Shown: piece by piece, positions 36,966 through 49,585 of the stretch | Position numbering within the stretch: position 1 is the stretch's first letter | Layout: every line of letters begins with the position of its first letter | NCBI GenBank assembly: GCA_030765045.1 | Contig: CM060961.1 | Coordinates: forward strand, 35,008,805 to 35,072,804 | Source: Tenodera sinensis | Lineage: Eukaryota > Arthropoda > Insecta > Mantodea > Mantidae | Direction of reading: 5' to 3' | Length of the DNA: 64,000 bases | Translations under genes and position numbers: made by a program | The notes under the pieces: model-generated | Seen by the model: only the letters and a program-made list of their open reading frames with translations | What the model was told of the DNA's origin: nothing | Database searches by the model: none

Positions 36966-37806
36966 AAAAATCTGATGTGTTGCACTCACATGACTTTCTC
37001 TACTCTTGTACTAACCATTCTTACAAACTCTTATTCATATATCTTCTTCGTGCTAAGATAAACATTTGTACAAATTATCTTATTGCTTATTTCCTTGTAG
37101 GTGCAAGGGGAATATTAGAATACACTAGGCTTTGTGCAATTGTCAAATCTTTTAAAACATTCAGATCCCGTTCCCTTTGCACACTTAACATAAAAAAATG
37201 AACAAGATGTTCCATTTCAACCGAAGTTTTAAATTTTTCGAAACTGACACAAATAACACGGAATATCTCCTAAATGGTTCACTCTACAAAGAAATTTATT
37301 TGGACATAAATTGTGTTTTAGCAAGGTCTACATTTTTTGTGCAATAAAATTTTGTCTATCTCTAACGGTTTACCAGTTATGTAAAATTCGTCCAGGGAAA
37401 TACGACTACAGGGGCTATAGCCAGAAAATTCAAGATATACATTTTAGATGTCCTAAAAATATCTCATAAATATGACATTTTAATCAAAATCGTTAGAGCT
37501 ATTTTCAAGAGAATAACATTTTTCGAAAAATTTTCCATGTAAAGGGTAGTTTAGGGTGGGGCTATTTTCATCAAAATCTTCGTGTCGCATCTTTGAGAAA
37601 CATTAAATTTAAATACCAACTTTGGTTTGTAACCTACTTTTCGGTTTTGAGTTATGCTGTCCACAGACACACAGACACGGACGTTTTTCTAAAAATGCTG
37701 TTTTTTATTCAAGGGGTCTCAGAACATATATTTCTGGTGAAATTTCGACATCGAATTTTTGGGTGGAATACAATACTTCTTCTACCTACGAGTAGAGAAA
37801 GTAAAA
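36966..37806 (+). mobile_element. family A repeat, full-length copy
   Basis: Complete from TCTGATGTGTTGCACTCACA to the 3' hairpin (CTACCTACGAGTAG, then AGAAAGTAAAA). The plus-strand frame at 36977-37198 carries the GARGILEYTRLCAIVKSFK peptide seen, with changes, in several copies. The next bases belong to a second, inverted family A piece. Confidence 0.92.
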
Positions 37807-37912
37807 GGTGTAGATCTCACTAAAACACAACTTATATCTGAATAAAGTTTTTGGTAGAGTGAACCATTTCGGAGATATTCCTTGTTATTTGTGTCATTTT
37901 TAGAATACTTGA
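37807..37912 (-). mobile_element. family A repeat, inverted fragment abutting a full copy
   Basis: GTAGATCTCACTAAAACACA, then GAACCATTTCGGAGATATTC and TTGTTATTTGTGTC match the interior of an inverted copy. It starts directly after the 3' terminus of the forward copy, so the two are tail-joined. Confidence 0.75.
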
Positions 37913-37989
37913 GGTAGTGATACCTCAGAGTCGTGTACACATTAAATATATAAATGAGGAGACTTTTGGATATCTTTCAAGTAGGGGAA

Positions 37990-38546
37990 CTATGAGTTAA
38001 TATGGATAAAAGAGAATATCTGGTAGAAGGAGGAAGTGGACATCCCAAGGAACTATTCAAGTCGTTAATAAGTCTAAATATCTGGTATCGTCTACTGATG
38101 AATCTGGGAGCCGTAAAGTGAATATAGACAGCAGGCTTGAACAATCACGAAGAGCTATACGAATGTTGAATGGGCTTTACTGGAGTAGAACCATGCTGAA
38201 TTGTACAAAGAAGAGGATTTTGAAGACTGCGGTGGAAAGTATAATGACCTATGGCGCCGAGGAGTGGACTTTGATAGGGAGACAAAAATCTAAGATCTTG
38301 GCAGTGGAAATGGATGAGATAAGACTTAGTACTAGAGTATCAAGTTTGGAAAGAAGGAACGAAGAGGTGAGGCAGATGAGGGATATGGAGGAAACAGTGG
38401 TGGAGGGAATTGAAAGGGGTCTTGAATGGTATGGGCACGTTGGAAGAAGGAAGCGGGGCAGGCCAAGAGCAACTTGGAGAGGACCGATTCATAGACAAAT
38501 GAATAATCAATGCCTAGAGAAGGATGACTTGTTCAAACAAGAATGA
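37990..38546 (+). pseudogene. LINE ORF2 C-terminal region
   Basis: A frame of 142 codons (38118-38543), preceded by a shifted segment from about 37990, encodes the post-RT region of an insect LINE. It contains SRLEQSRRAIRMLNGLYWSR, IMTYGAEEWTL (the YGxExWTL motif), RVSSLERRNEEVRQ, GLEWYGHVGRR, and KRGRPRATWRG. The RT palm is missing, so it is a truncated relic. The motif set resembles the elements at 14560-15290 and 17203-17430 but is better preserved. The last block lacks the usual spacer between YGHV and GRRKRGRP. Confidence 0.85.
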
Positions 38547-39269
38547 TAAATAGGAATATAGGTCAACTGCTGAAAAATGGAGAAGCCCTAACAAATAAAA
38601 GCAGCAACATATCACAGCGCAACTTTGCCGAACTTTTCTGCATAACAGAAAATAGTTGCATAACCGCACACAAAATGAAACAAGCTAGCTTAAGTATTGG
38701 TCACGCGTGCAACAGGGAGACGAAATACCTACAATCAAATGTAGCAGAATCATGTTATCACAGTTTACAATTACACAGCATTTTATTTTCGATCATGGGT
38801 GTACAAAAACATACTGCCTCTGCAGTGCTTATAACGCGACCTATGCAACTTTAACCTTTACAGAGTGCTACTTAACAATTATTCAACATATAAACAGCAA
38901 CGCAAATACAAACCACGCAGATTGAAAAGGAATGTGTTAATGTTCAGGTCGCTTTTACAGCAGTTCTGTGTTTTAATATTAAAGTGACCGGGTATACGTT
39001 AAAGTTGTATTTTAAACTCTAGCTGAAACACCATTAATATATATTTAAATTATTAAAAATACCATTTCGTCTGTGTCTGTGATGAAAATGCCTGTAAACG
39101 TGTCCACTGAAGCTAGAATAAGTGATTTTTTGATTAATAAACCTGAAACCATTCATGCTCTGGGCTGAAAATTGTATTTAATGTACATAAATTAAAAAAA
39201 AAAAAAAAACAAAAACAAACAAAACGAATAAACAAAGGAATCTCCAATCCAACGTGCGCCATGCGATAA
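38547..39269. other. unassigned sequence
   Basis: No gene recognised. A broken A run lies near 39193-39209. Confidence 0.4.
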
Positions 39270-39420
39270 CACTAGAGTTGTAAAAGTACCGTAAGCTACC
39301 GTAGGTAACCATAAGTAAGTGTAGATAAGGTATTTCCCTAGAAGAATTGGAAAGTTAAGAACCTACCCACATTACATGTACGTTAGGTGTGTTGCATACC
39401 TACCGGGAGTTGCCTCATAT
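39270..39420 (-). repeat. dispersed repeat B, inverted copy
   Basis: Its complement contains AGGTATGCAACACACCTAACG, then TACATGTAATGTGGGTAGG and GGTACTTTTACAACT. These match 50395-50525 at roughly 70 percent. It is an unknown short interspersed repeat without a tRNA-like promoter. Confidence 0.6.
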
Positions 39421-39990
39421 AAGTCACGCTGCGTGCGTAATGTGATCATATTCCACTAGGTTCCTTAGAAACTGGATCCGTTGAACTTTAAACTTTCTTG
39501 AAACTCAGACAGGGTATTCAAAGGGCGTCTTAATCCATGGAACACAGTGTCTACAAAAACATTAGGAAGTTGTTCTAAGTGTATTACTGTTCAGTTCGCA
39601 GACACCGATTATGAGCTTTAGTAAGGTTATTTTGAACACAAAAATACAATTTTTATATTCATCACAGTAACGAAACCAATGTTCGCCATTATGTTTGAAT
39701 GTTTCGTTAAATTGTTTAATTCATGGTATTTTCTATTAGTTTGTTTACCTAACTATACTATTACTAATCCTACCATTTACTGCTTCATTTAAGTAGTGTA
39801 CCAAAACTGTCGAACTGTAGTTTTGGTAGAGCGTAACTCTAGTTAACATTATGAAACTGATACTTCAATGTTTATGGAATATGTAATTTGTATACAAGTA
39901 TCAGATTTTTAGGTTAGATAAAATAAGGTGATCTATCAGTACACTGGAATTTTATGTGATCTTATATGTTCAGTTTATATTTACTGTATT
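39421..39990. other. unassigned AT-rich sequence
   Basis: No gene or recognised repeat. Confidence 0.4.
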
Positions 39991-40445
<455 letters not shown>

Positions 40446-41147
40446 GTAGCAAAATTTAATGGCCGGTGGCTCGATCCAAAATCCAATCATTGCTTTGCGG
40501 TGTCGTCTAATTAAACACTCTGTTAATTATGCTGTAAGGCATTATTGCATATCATTTTCACTCACAAAACTTCCTGCAGAACAGGAAAAAGAGTATTAAC
40601 TGCCGTTAAATTTTGCTTCTACCATAGTAATACATTATATGTCTTACAATAGCTTTCATAAGATAATATTTGTCTAACTTTTCCTTTATTCGAATATTTC
40701 GCTTAGAAATATTTTATGTAAATAAATGTACTCTACCTATTTAAATAATAAAAATCGGTATTATTAGGTTCTACCGTAAAGTTAGGTCAGTTTAGGCTGT
40801 ATTGCTTGTTGGTTCCTAAGGCATTAAAATAAACTGTAAGTTTATGGAGTAAGAGGAAAGAAATAAACCAAGTACCCGGGATTTTGAAACATACACGCTC
40901 GCTTGTGAGTAATAAGGTTGGAAGCGATGCTTTGCGCTAGTACTGCCCAGCGTTTAACGTCTGCACTTACTGTATATTAATTAGATATGTAACATCCTGC
41001 AGCTCGCAATCAAGGTAAATGTTTAAAGTTTGTTGCCCATCCGCCTCGCTTCCAGTACTTCTGCTGCAACACAGCATTTTGTCATGAGCTATAAAATGGA
41101 AAACACAGAGAAATTGCTTCCTGTAATTTCCCTTCAAATGTATACGT
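40446..41147. other. unassigned sequence
   Basis: No gene or recognised repeat. Confidence 0.4.
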
Positions 41148-41205
41148 ACCGAGCGAGATGGCTTGCATTCGGGAGGACTCGGGTTCAATTCCATAAGCCG
41201 AGCAA
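41148..41205 (+). mobile_element. SINE-6 head fragment
   Basis: ACCGAGCGAGATGGCTTGCA followed by GGGTTCAATTCC has the A-box and B-box order of a tRNA-like head, with a deletion between them. The start resembles the head at 42838-43100. Confidence 0.5.
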
Positions 41206-41379
41206 GTAACATGCACCAACTTGCTGTAAAATAACTTGATAGATTATCCTGCTTTTATTGTCCACGTTGTCATGTTGTACACGACTAAGCCATATACGAT
41301 TGGCGTACGAACAACCAATAGGAGGTGAGAAACAGACCTATATATAAGCCGGGAGCTCCATCAATTTTCTGTATAATTA

Positions 41380-42590
41380 TTGGTAAATTTCTCGAAAAAC
41401 ATACTTTCTCGGCTTCAAAAACAAGTCTCGGAAATACATGAACTTTCAAATTCTCAGTTTGACTTTAGAAAAGGACATTCCACAGAACTGCAGCGGCAGA
41501 TTAACTGATGAGGAATTTAACAATGGAGCTTCAACATTGGCGCTATTTTTGGACGTAGAAGCCGCGTTTGACCGCTGCTGGCACAATGACCTCATCTATA
41601 AACTGCACCGCAATTTCCCGACCCTTAAAATTTACATGTAGGTACTTGCCGCACAATTTCCTAGAAAATAGACGTTTCTACGTCGAATGGAAATCTCCTC
41701 CTCCAGGGAGCGAGTAATGTGGGCTGGCGTCCCACAAGGGGCAATCATGTCGCCTTTTTTGTACATTCTCTTTACCAATGATTTCCCCGTGGATGCAACG
41801 TGGCTTTGTATGCTGGCGACACCGCTGTATACAACCACCACAAAAATTCTCGTTTTAACTTTGCAGAAATTCAAAGATACATAAATAACTTCCTTTCATG
41901 GCTCCATGACTGGAAAACCAAAAGTAACCCTAATAAATGCTAGCTAATACATTTTTCAAAGTGGTATCACAATTTGGCCATGGACCTAATGCTCGGTGGT
42001 CAAATATTACACTGAGGTCAGCATGTTAAATACCTAGGCGTCACTATTTACCGCACGATGTGCTGGTGCACCCATATAAAAATAGCGCCAACAAAGGCAG
42101 ACAGCGACTAAAGTTATGCACCCCCATCTTCCGCAGCCAACAGTTGCAACTGAAATCCAAACTTATTATATACAGGTCATTTATTCTTTCGGTGGTCCTG
42201 TATGCATGTGTGGTCTGGGCTAATACCTCCAAAAGTGTCCTTAAACAAATTCAAACCCTCCAAAACCACTCCCTTAGAAAAATCCTCTCTGTTCTACTCC
42301 AAACCAGTAACCAAACCCTTCACCTCGAAACCCAGATCCCATTCATCCCAGAGCCAATAATAAAAAGAGCAACGGCAACATGGACACGCATTAGAAACTA
42401 CGAAAACTACGTGATCGCAACATTGGCAAAGGCGAGCCGAAGCACCGCAAGCACGCCTTAAAAAATACCCAGGAGCTGCAACCTGCCCACGCAGGAAAAC
42501 AGCGGGAACTGTAAATAGTGTAAACAGGGAAGTGTAGTGTAAATAGTGAAGTGCGCGAGCTGGGACGCATATTTTTGGTGTGCTCAGTAA

Positions 42591-42592
<2 letters not shown>
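41380..42592 (+). pseudogene. Jockey-like LINE, decayed 3' half of ORF2
   Basis: In shifting frames the region reads the RT entry motif QFDFRKGHST (about 41447-41478), the first catalytic aspartate block LALFLDVEAAFDRCWHNDLIY (41520-41600), AGVPQGAIMSPFLYILFTNDF (about 41720-41785), then a decayed YADD region, and a well-kept C-terminal part (42060-42459) with FRSQQLQLKSKLIIYRSFI and LYACVVWANTSKSVLKQIQ. The order is that of Jockey-clade ORF2. Multiple stops and frameshifts make it inactive. The 5' end is missing, and the 3' end passes into a GT array that may be its tail. Confidence 0.88.
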
Positions 42593-42637
<45 letters not shown>

Positions 42638-42662
42638 CGTGCTTGCGTGCGTGTGTGTGTGC
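42593..42662 (+). repeat. (GT)n microsatellite at the LINE 3' end
   Basis: A GT array with a GCGC/GCGT interruption lies right after the LINE remnant. It could be the expanded 3' tail of that element. Confidence 0.95.
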
Positions 42663-42837
42663 TATTTTGCACTTTTGAAGTTTCCATGTACTGAGGCTTC
42701 ATACGAGCTACAAGATATGAAACTACTTGCATTACAGAATTCCACGATCGTAAAATGTTCTGTAAAAGAAGGGTGGGAATTATTTAGGTCTCTGCCATGC
42801 TGTGATTATCCAAGATTACGTTTGTTTGCATCTAGTT

Positions 42838-43100
42838 AGCGAGCGGGATGGCTTAGGCGGTAACGTCTGTGGTCCACATTCGGGGGGGGGGGGGGGTGGC
42901 GGGTTCGATACCCGTGACCGTGCACTCTAACATGGGATGCTGCACGATGACCTGGATATTTGAAGACCTCGGTTCGATCCTTTGACATCTTGTTTCCCTG
43001 GATCTGGTAATTTCCAATCAGATTGGGAGGCAGGAAAACATTGTTGATTTGGACTAGTGCGGTCTCAGCGGAGAAACAAGGATCTTTGCTTACTGGTTGA
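42838..43100 (+). mobile_element. SINE-6, tRNA-like copy
   Basis: The head AGCGAGCGGGATGGCTTAGG is followed, after a run of about 15 G (42883-42897), by the B box GGGTTCGATACCC. A second B-box-like sequence (CGGTTCGATCCTTT) lies about 70 bases downstream, which may indicate a dimeric or composite element. The body reads ATTTCCAATCAGATTGGGAG. The 3' end is uncertain. Confidence 0.55.
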
Positions 43101-43826
43101 GCGATGTAATGTGAGAAATACATTACACATAAAACTGCCTTTACCACTCACTGATGCTCTATTTTTCATTCACTATAGTCCTCCCAGTTGTAACTACTCA
43201 TGCCCAAATAAATTAATAATTTCCTATTCTTTTAATTATGTCTGTGTACTTATTTGGTAGGTCTTTTCGCAACACTTTTAACCTTCGCGATGTGTTTTGA
43301 ACATCTGGATTCAACACACTCCAGCACTATATTTTGGCAGACTCGCACAAAGTATCACACAACCATTGAGCACATGTTCTGTTTATCAATTTATCACTTG
43401 CAGACCATATACTGTTTGACATGCGATGCTCTCCTTGTATTTATACCCAATGGGAGTTTTTTCTGCTCGGCTTAGCCTCCTGGGATTAGTTTTTTTCAGC
43501 TCAATTCGTGCACAAATTCTATTAGCGGTTTTTTCCACCAGGAATGTTATAATGCGGGCGAGTATTACATTGCGAACAGAATAACAATATGTGGTGCATT
43601 TTACCATATATACATAATGCTTACTCTTTCAACAATCACTTCTAGAAGTTTAAAAATATGGTCCCAACCGCGTCCAAAGCCTAGTCATTACTAACAAAAT
43701 GAGGAGAATGGTGAAACTAGCCAAATTATCTGATTTCCTTAAAGTTCAAAACAATATTTTCATTGCACATATCTTTCTTATATGCAAAATTTTACACATG
43801 TAAGGCCCTACATTGGTTTTGTTTAA
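43101..43826. other. unassigned sequence
   Basis: No gene or recognised repeat. Confidence 0.4.
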
Positions 43827-44590
43827 AATAATATGATGTGTTGCACTCACATGACTTTCTCTACTCTTGTACTTACCATTCTTACAAACTCTTATTACCA
43901 TATCGTCTTTGTGTTAGTTGAGATAAACAATTATACAAATTATCTTATAGGAAAAGGGGAATATGAGAACTCGTTCTCTTTGAACGCTTAATATACAAAA
44001 AATGAACAACGATGTTCCATTTCACGAGCGTTTTTAAGTTTTCCAAAATTGACACACATAACAAGGAATATCTCCGAAAAGATTCACTCTACAAAAAATT
44101 TATTCAAATATAAATTGTTTTAGCGAGACCTACATTTTTTGTACAGTAAGAGTTTGTCTATCTCTTACGGTTTACGAGTTTTTCAAGTCATCCAGACTAA
44201 ACAGGACTACATAGGCTATAGCCAGAAAATTCAAAATATACATTTCATTTGCCGTATAAATATCTTAAACATATGGCATTTTAATCAAAATTGTTTGTCA
44301 TTTTTAAGAAAATCAATATTTTTAAAAAAATTCCTATGTAAAGAGTAGTTCAGAGTTGAGCTATTTTGTTCAAAATATTCGTGTCGCATCCTTGAAAGAC
44401 ATTAAACTTAAATACCAACTTTGGTTTTTAACCGACTTTTCGTTTTTGAGACAGACACACACATGGAGCTTTTTCTAAATATGTTTCTTTTTATTCAGGG
44501 GGTCTAAAAGCATGTTTTCGGTAAAATCTCGACACCGAATTTTTGGGTGGAATACAATACTTCCTCTACCTACGAGTAGAGAAAGTAAAA
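43827..44590 (+). mobile_element. family A repeat, near full-length copy
   Basis: Runs from ATGATGTGTTGCACTCACAT to the 3' hairpin (CTACCTACGAGTAG, then AGAAAGTAAAA), with a deletion in the GCAAGGGGAATATT region. All other blocks are in order. The 3' end is almost the same as in the copy at 36966-37806 (both have CTACCTACGAG), suggesting a shared subfamily. Confidence 0.9.
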
Positions 44591-45196
44591 ATTGTATGCA
44601 TTATTAAAATCTTATTTGTAAGTAATTATCAGTAACCAGTAATCTTCCTGTTCCCCTTGATATACGCATAAATCAAATGCAACTGTATCTGTATTTTTGT
44701 ATGGAAACTTTGTAGGATGTGTGTTTTGTTTGGCAACACTGCTCGGTATTGAGGGATTTCCCATGATTTGCTACATTTTACTACGTCGTCACGTGTCACA
44801 GGCGAGTGATAAATAACGTGGCGAGAAAACCAATCGCTCGCGAAGAACTCTCCTTCTGCGGTTGTGCTTCTGTTTCACGACCCGATGAACCAAATATATG
44901 CACGCGAAAAAATGCATACATCGCTATATACACTTTTCATTGTTACTATATTAGCATTATTATGACATCAAATGGGCATGTAATTGGCAATTCTCAACAT
45001 AATGTTAAATTACCATACATAATATCCGTAAAAAACGGCTGAAATAACCTCCATGCAAACGTGAAACATGAATTAAAAATGAACACTCAGAAACAGAGAG
45101 AGTGAGAGAAACAAGCAATAGAGCTCAATGTTCCTGTTTACCACAACAAAACATTAGAATTTCTCTTTTCAGAGATATTTCACTTGGTCTACAGCT
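44591..45196. other. unassigned sequence
   Basis: No gene or recognised repeat. Confidence 0.4.
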
Positions 45197-45325
45197 TACC
45201 TATGGTAAATAGAAGTATTGCATTCCACCCACAAAAGAAATATCGACAAAATACGCGTTTTCAGTCCCCTGAATAAATAAAATCTGATGTGTTGCACCTA
45301 GATGAGTTTGTCTACTCTCGAAATA
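45197..45325. mobile_element. family A: inverted 3' scrap joined to a forward 5' scrap
   Basis: The segment 45197-45275 matches the inverted 3' end (GTATTGCATTCCACCC, then TCAGTCCCCTGAAT). The segment 45280-45325 matches the forward 5' end (AAATCTGATGTGTTGCACCT). The result is a back-to-back joint of two pieces with only a few bases between. Confidence 0.65.
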
Positions 45326-45389
45326 TTTTCAAAAGTTTCATTTTGTCAGAAATGGAACTAATAATTTTGTTTAAAATTCTAATATATAA

Positions 45390-45770
45390 CATTTTCTTTC
45401 CTTCCTTCCTCCCTCCCTCCTTCCTGCCTCCCTCTCTCCTTACTTCCCTCCCTCCTTCCTTCCTGCCACTCTCCCTTCCCCTTTCTTCTCTCCTTCCCTC
45501 CCTCCCTCCTTCCTTTCCTCCCTCCTTCCCTCCCTTCCCTCTCTGGTTCCCTTCCTCCCTCCTTCTTTCCCTCCCTCCTTCCTTTTCTCCTATCGTCCTG
45601 ATTTCCTTCCTTCCCTGCCCCCTTGCTTTCCTCCTACCTTCCTTCTTTCCTACCTTCCTTTGTTCTTACCTCTTTTGCTTCCGTTCTTTCCTCCGTCTGT
45701 CCTTCTCCTCTCTTTATTTATTTATCTATTTATCCATCAATCCGTCCGTCCGTCCTTTTTTGTGTCCGTT
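45390..45770 (+). repeat. polypyrimidine tract (CCTTCCTC-type), about 380 bases
   Basis: Almost only C and T on the plus strand, built from irregular CTTCC, CTCCC and TTTC units, then TTTATCTATTTATCCATCAA and CCGTCCGTCCGT. The serine-, proline- and leucine-rich frame at 45289-45777 is a by-product of this composition. Such tracts can form triplex DNA. Confidence 0.95.
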
Positions 45771-45837
45771 CGGAACTTAACAATTTTTTGATTTTTATTG
45801 AGTTAAAAGTTTGTGAAATATAAGATAAATTGATTAT

Positions 45838-45980
45838 AGCTGTTATTGAAATGATTGATTTAATATTCAATAAAGAAATGTAATTCGACCTGGAACATTA
45901 GGTATTCTATTAGCTGCAAATATAATTGCAGGTCACTTATTAATAACTTTATTAGGTAATACCGGAAGTACAATAATAAT
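45838..45980 (+). pseudogene. NUMT: nuclear copy of mitochondrial ATP6
   Basis: The core (45874-45979), read with the invertebrate mitochondrial code, gives NVIRPGTLGILLAANMIAGH followed by LLMTLLGNTGS. This is the conserved central segment of insect ATP synthase subunit a (ATP6), including the key arginine of the IRPGTL motif. Upstream, GTTATTGAAATGATT (about 45842-45856) fits the preceding ATP6 residues if a 17-base insertion (45857-45873) is allowed. The fragment is about one sixth of the gene, and codons such as ATA for methionine show its organellar origin. It is non-functional in the nucleus. Neighbours are a polypyrimidine tract and family A debris. Confidence 0.85.
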
Positions 45981-46179
45981 ATCGACAGTCCGTGGTTTTT
46001 CGTGTCCGAGTTCACTCTCTCTTCCATAAGCTACTTTGACTAAAATTTATTTATTATTTATTATTTATTTATTACTTCTGGCTAATACCGATCACTCTTC
46101 ATTTGCAGGTATAAAAAGAGAACAATACGTTATATATTAGAAAAAAATTGTAACTTTCAGTTCAGCAAATTACATAGTA

Positions 46180-46725
46180 TTTGAAAATTCAAACGAATAA
46201 CAAGAAATATCTCGGAAATGGTTAGCGTCCCAAATCATTTTTGACATAACCGGCGTGCTTAGCAATAACTGCAGTTTTTTGTTGAATGAAGTTTTGTCAG
46301 TCTCTAATGATTTACCAATTATACATCAGATATTCAGAATAAAGAGAACTGTACAGTCCGCACCAGGAAGTGCAATGATCTATATCTGTCATAAAATAAC
46401 TCAAAGATGGCATTTTAAATGAAATTGTTACAGCCATTTTTGAGAAGAATTAAAAACTACGAACACTTCTACCAATGAAGGTTAATATGTCCTTTCTAAT
46501 CCTTAAAATATGTGAAACTTAAACACGAAGTTTCGTATTTGACAGCTTTACGTTTTTAAGATTGCTGTTCAGTCATACATATGCATCAACATTTTTAACA
46601 CCTTTTTTGTATTTAAAAGGCCTCAAAATGTGCATTTCCGGTGAAATCTCTTCATAAAATATTTGGGTGGAATACCTAGAATATTTCCTCCATTTAATAG
46701 AGGTACTAGTAGATAAAATAAACAT
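46180..46725 (+). mobile_element. family A repeat, strongly diverged old copy
   Basis: Nearly every block can be followed in order (ACAAGAAATATCTCGGAAATG, TCTCTAATGATTTACCAATT, TGCATTTCCGGTGAAATCTC, ATTTGGGTGGAATACC), but identity is visibly lower than in other copies. The 5' end is missing. It shows that the family has been amplifying for a long time. Confidence 0.75.
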
Positions 46726-47499
46726 AAAGGTACATTAAAAAATAAACCAAAGATTTGCATTTCAGACACTTGCTTATCAGGAAGGTCACGTGATGTTCCG
46801 CTACTTATGTGCGTGGACAAACTTTCGGTATATCTATCTGTGAAAGGCAACGTGTTCCTTTGGGACATAACGTTCTGGTTTTCTGACATTAAAATCTAGA
46901 CACGTTCTTAATTTCTTGTCTCCTGGAAAGTGGAGAGTTGTGCACAAGGGATGTAGATGGATGAGTGCACAAACTTTTCATAAATGTCGGTTTGTAGGAA
47001 GCAGTTATGGCGCAGCTGTACGGGACATTCCGAGATGTGAATGGGAGTTGAGCTTCAGCTGTTCATATCTTTACGGTTATCTTTGTTCTCTACCAATGTT
47101 ACATCCATGCTAAATCCATGGTTCGTTAGCTTATACGGCGTAACTCGGCTAGATTTTTCTTCGTTCCTTAAATTTTGTATTCATACAATGTACAAAGTCA
47201 CATGTAATTCTAATTTCACTTTCTTTAATTCGAAGTTTTTGTTGAGAAATGTCAGTCTAGATGCGGAAGTTTATAAAACTTTGTTCATGTGTTTTCGCAA
47301 AAGAGATTATCACTCCGGCGTTGTTTGTTTTGTCGGAATGCAGTTAGAATGCTTTTTGAGGGTGGAATAGCTTTCCTAGCTGCCGACCTTGAGCTTCTAT
47401 ACCTGCTCCCACATCCCCTTGTTTAAGCTACTCCGCCTTCTGCTCTCGCGTCGGTCATTATTTCAATGTCATTATTTCTCTTAGTAAACCGTGTAATGC
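46726..47499. other. unassigned sequence
   Basis: Plus-strand frames at 46916-47110 and 47041-47367 have no domain I recognise. Confidence 0.4.
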
Positions 47500-48131
47500 A
47501 AAGAAAGAATTTTTAGAAAAAGATTCACGTGTGTATGTATGTCTGTGTGTGTCAGTCTGTGGGCAGCATGACTCAAAAACGAAAAGTTAATGTGTTTAAG
47601 GATGCGATTTTGAAGAAAATTCTCCACTCTAAACAACCCTTTACATGGAAAATTTTTCGAAAGTTTTGATTTTCTTGAAAATGATTAACGATTTTGATTA
47701 AAATGCTATATGTTTGAGATATTTTTATTACAAATGAAATTTATATTTTGAATTTTCTGACTATAGCTCACGTAGTCCTGTTTATTCTGGAAGGCTTTTG
47801 CATAACTGGTAAACCGTAAGAGATAGATCAAATCTTAGCATGAAAGAATAAAGATCTTATTTATGTCTAAATAATTGGATTGGAGAATTTATACTTTTCT
47901 CAAATGACACATCGGTATTTATTTTTATAGGTTAACTGTGCAAAGAGAACAGAATTTGAAAGCTTTAAAACATTTGACTATCGCTCAAAGCCTATTCTAC
48001 GTACTGAAAATAAGCAATAAGATAATTTGTACAAATGTTTATATCAACTAACACGAAGCACATATAAGAATAAGAGCTTATAAGAATGGTTAGTACAAGA
48101 GTTCATGTGAGTGGAACACTTCAGATTTTTT
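47500..48131 (-). mobile_element. family A repeat, inverted, 3'-truncated
   Basis: Starts inside the element at the TTTTTAGAAAAAG block and its GT-rich neighbour. It ends with a damaged inverted 5' end (TCATGTGAGTGGAACACTTC), with the GTAGAGAAAG part deleted. Confidence 0.85.
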
Positions 48132-48930
48132 TCGATTATGCTACAACGAAAGTTATGGGTCGTTAGCGGGCTAGTGTGGAAATCTCAAGTTCAGATGCTC
48201 ATTATCAGCTAGCAGTGGCTGGTCTTCAGAGACTCGACTCCATTAGAGGGTCAGTAGTGAAGTCATTTATTAACCCATTATCTGGAACAGTGTGACGGAG
48301 TCCGGGGGCTACAGTCTTATCGAGCTGGCGCCTAGACCTAGCTCTGGACAATCCTGATATACTGTTAAACATGTGCTTGCCAAAAGCAAGAGAACTTTGG
48401 TATCTATCGAACATTCTAACATCGTCTCACAATGATAAGTTGTAGTTTCTCTCTTTGGTCTATGTTATATATAAACTGTGTGATGACACAGCGTAAGATT
48501 CCCTTATTCCTGGACTGAACAACAGCATTGAGTAAGGAAAAGGATTTCAAGATAGTTATGTATTAAACATGTTGTATACTCATCAAAATCGACAGAAAAA
48601 TTCTTGAGAAAATAAAAAGTTAAAAAAGAAATTCTGTGTAAATATTTATTTAGTGTCATATCCTGAGAATCTAGAATACATTCTCTTTCATAATTTTCAA
48701 GCCAGAATATTGCTTTAAGTTTATCCTGTGTATTATCGAACCTTACACACTTTGAAGCCGGAACAGGCACTTGTGTCTAATCCTGGGGGCGAAGAATAAG
48801 AAGAGGAACCAATTGACATTTTTGTTCATGTTCATGTAGTTTACCTCACATTCAATTCTATGCCAACTATAAACTCTTAAAAAGGTGCCATGTGACACCA
48901 ATGCAATCGACATGTATTGTTGCAATGTAT
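48132..48930. other. unassigned sequence
   Basis: No gene or recognised repeat. Confidence 0.4.
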
Positions 48931-49085
48931 TGTTACGCTGAAATCTCGAATTGAATTTTTTTGTGTGGAATACAATAGTTTCTCTACTTACTATACGTAG
49001 TACAGAAAGTAAAAATCCCTTTGTTTTATTTAGGGGGCCTCAAAACATATATTTTCGGTGAAATCTCCACATTGAATTTTTTATT
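48931..49085 (+). mobile_element. family A: two 3' fragments in tandem
   Basis: The segment 48931-49013 is a forward 3' end (TGTGGAATACAATAGTTTCT, hairpin region, GAAAGTAAAA). The segment 49014-49085 repeats the preceding block (GGGCCTCAAAACATATATTT) from a second copy. Confidence 0.7.
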
Positions 49086-49585
49086 AGAACGCGACTATCA
49101 TAAATATCATTTACCGTGACAGTGTCACAATGTTACGACATTTTAATCACATTTTAAGAAAATACAAATAAGGAAGGCTGTTCAAAGTTGTTTTAGTAGA
49201 AACAACTTGGTTAAAATCTAAGTAGGGTAAGATATTTGTAACTATTATGTTGCTGATTGAATATCAGACGCCAGGCTACTTTAGTTTCGGTTCATTAGGT
49301 ACTTTGTGGTAGTGCACTCAAAGAGAAATAATACGCTGTATTCCCATGAAAAGGAAAATACGCCCCTAGCCGATAATTAATTAGCATGGTTGCTGTTTGC
49401 AGATGTTGATTTCTAGTAGCAAAGCTGCTGCCTTCATTTGTTTGGAACTTTAGAGACGTACTGCAAACGGCATCTAAATCAACCTTATACGTTCTCCGAG
49501 CCAAATACTGGACGTGTTTACCACAATACGAATACAGACTCCTGTACCTTGATCAACATGTATTACAAAGGAAATAAAAAACAAT
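49086..49585. other. unassigned sequence
   Basis: No gene or recognised repeat. Confidence 0.4.

Noticed and set aside
45289..45777. 163-codon serine/proline/leucine-rich frame
   Set aside because: Translation of the polypyrimidine tract.
47041..47367. 109-codon plus-strand frame
   Set aside because: No recognisable domain, neighbours or conserved copy; length is within chance for this composition.
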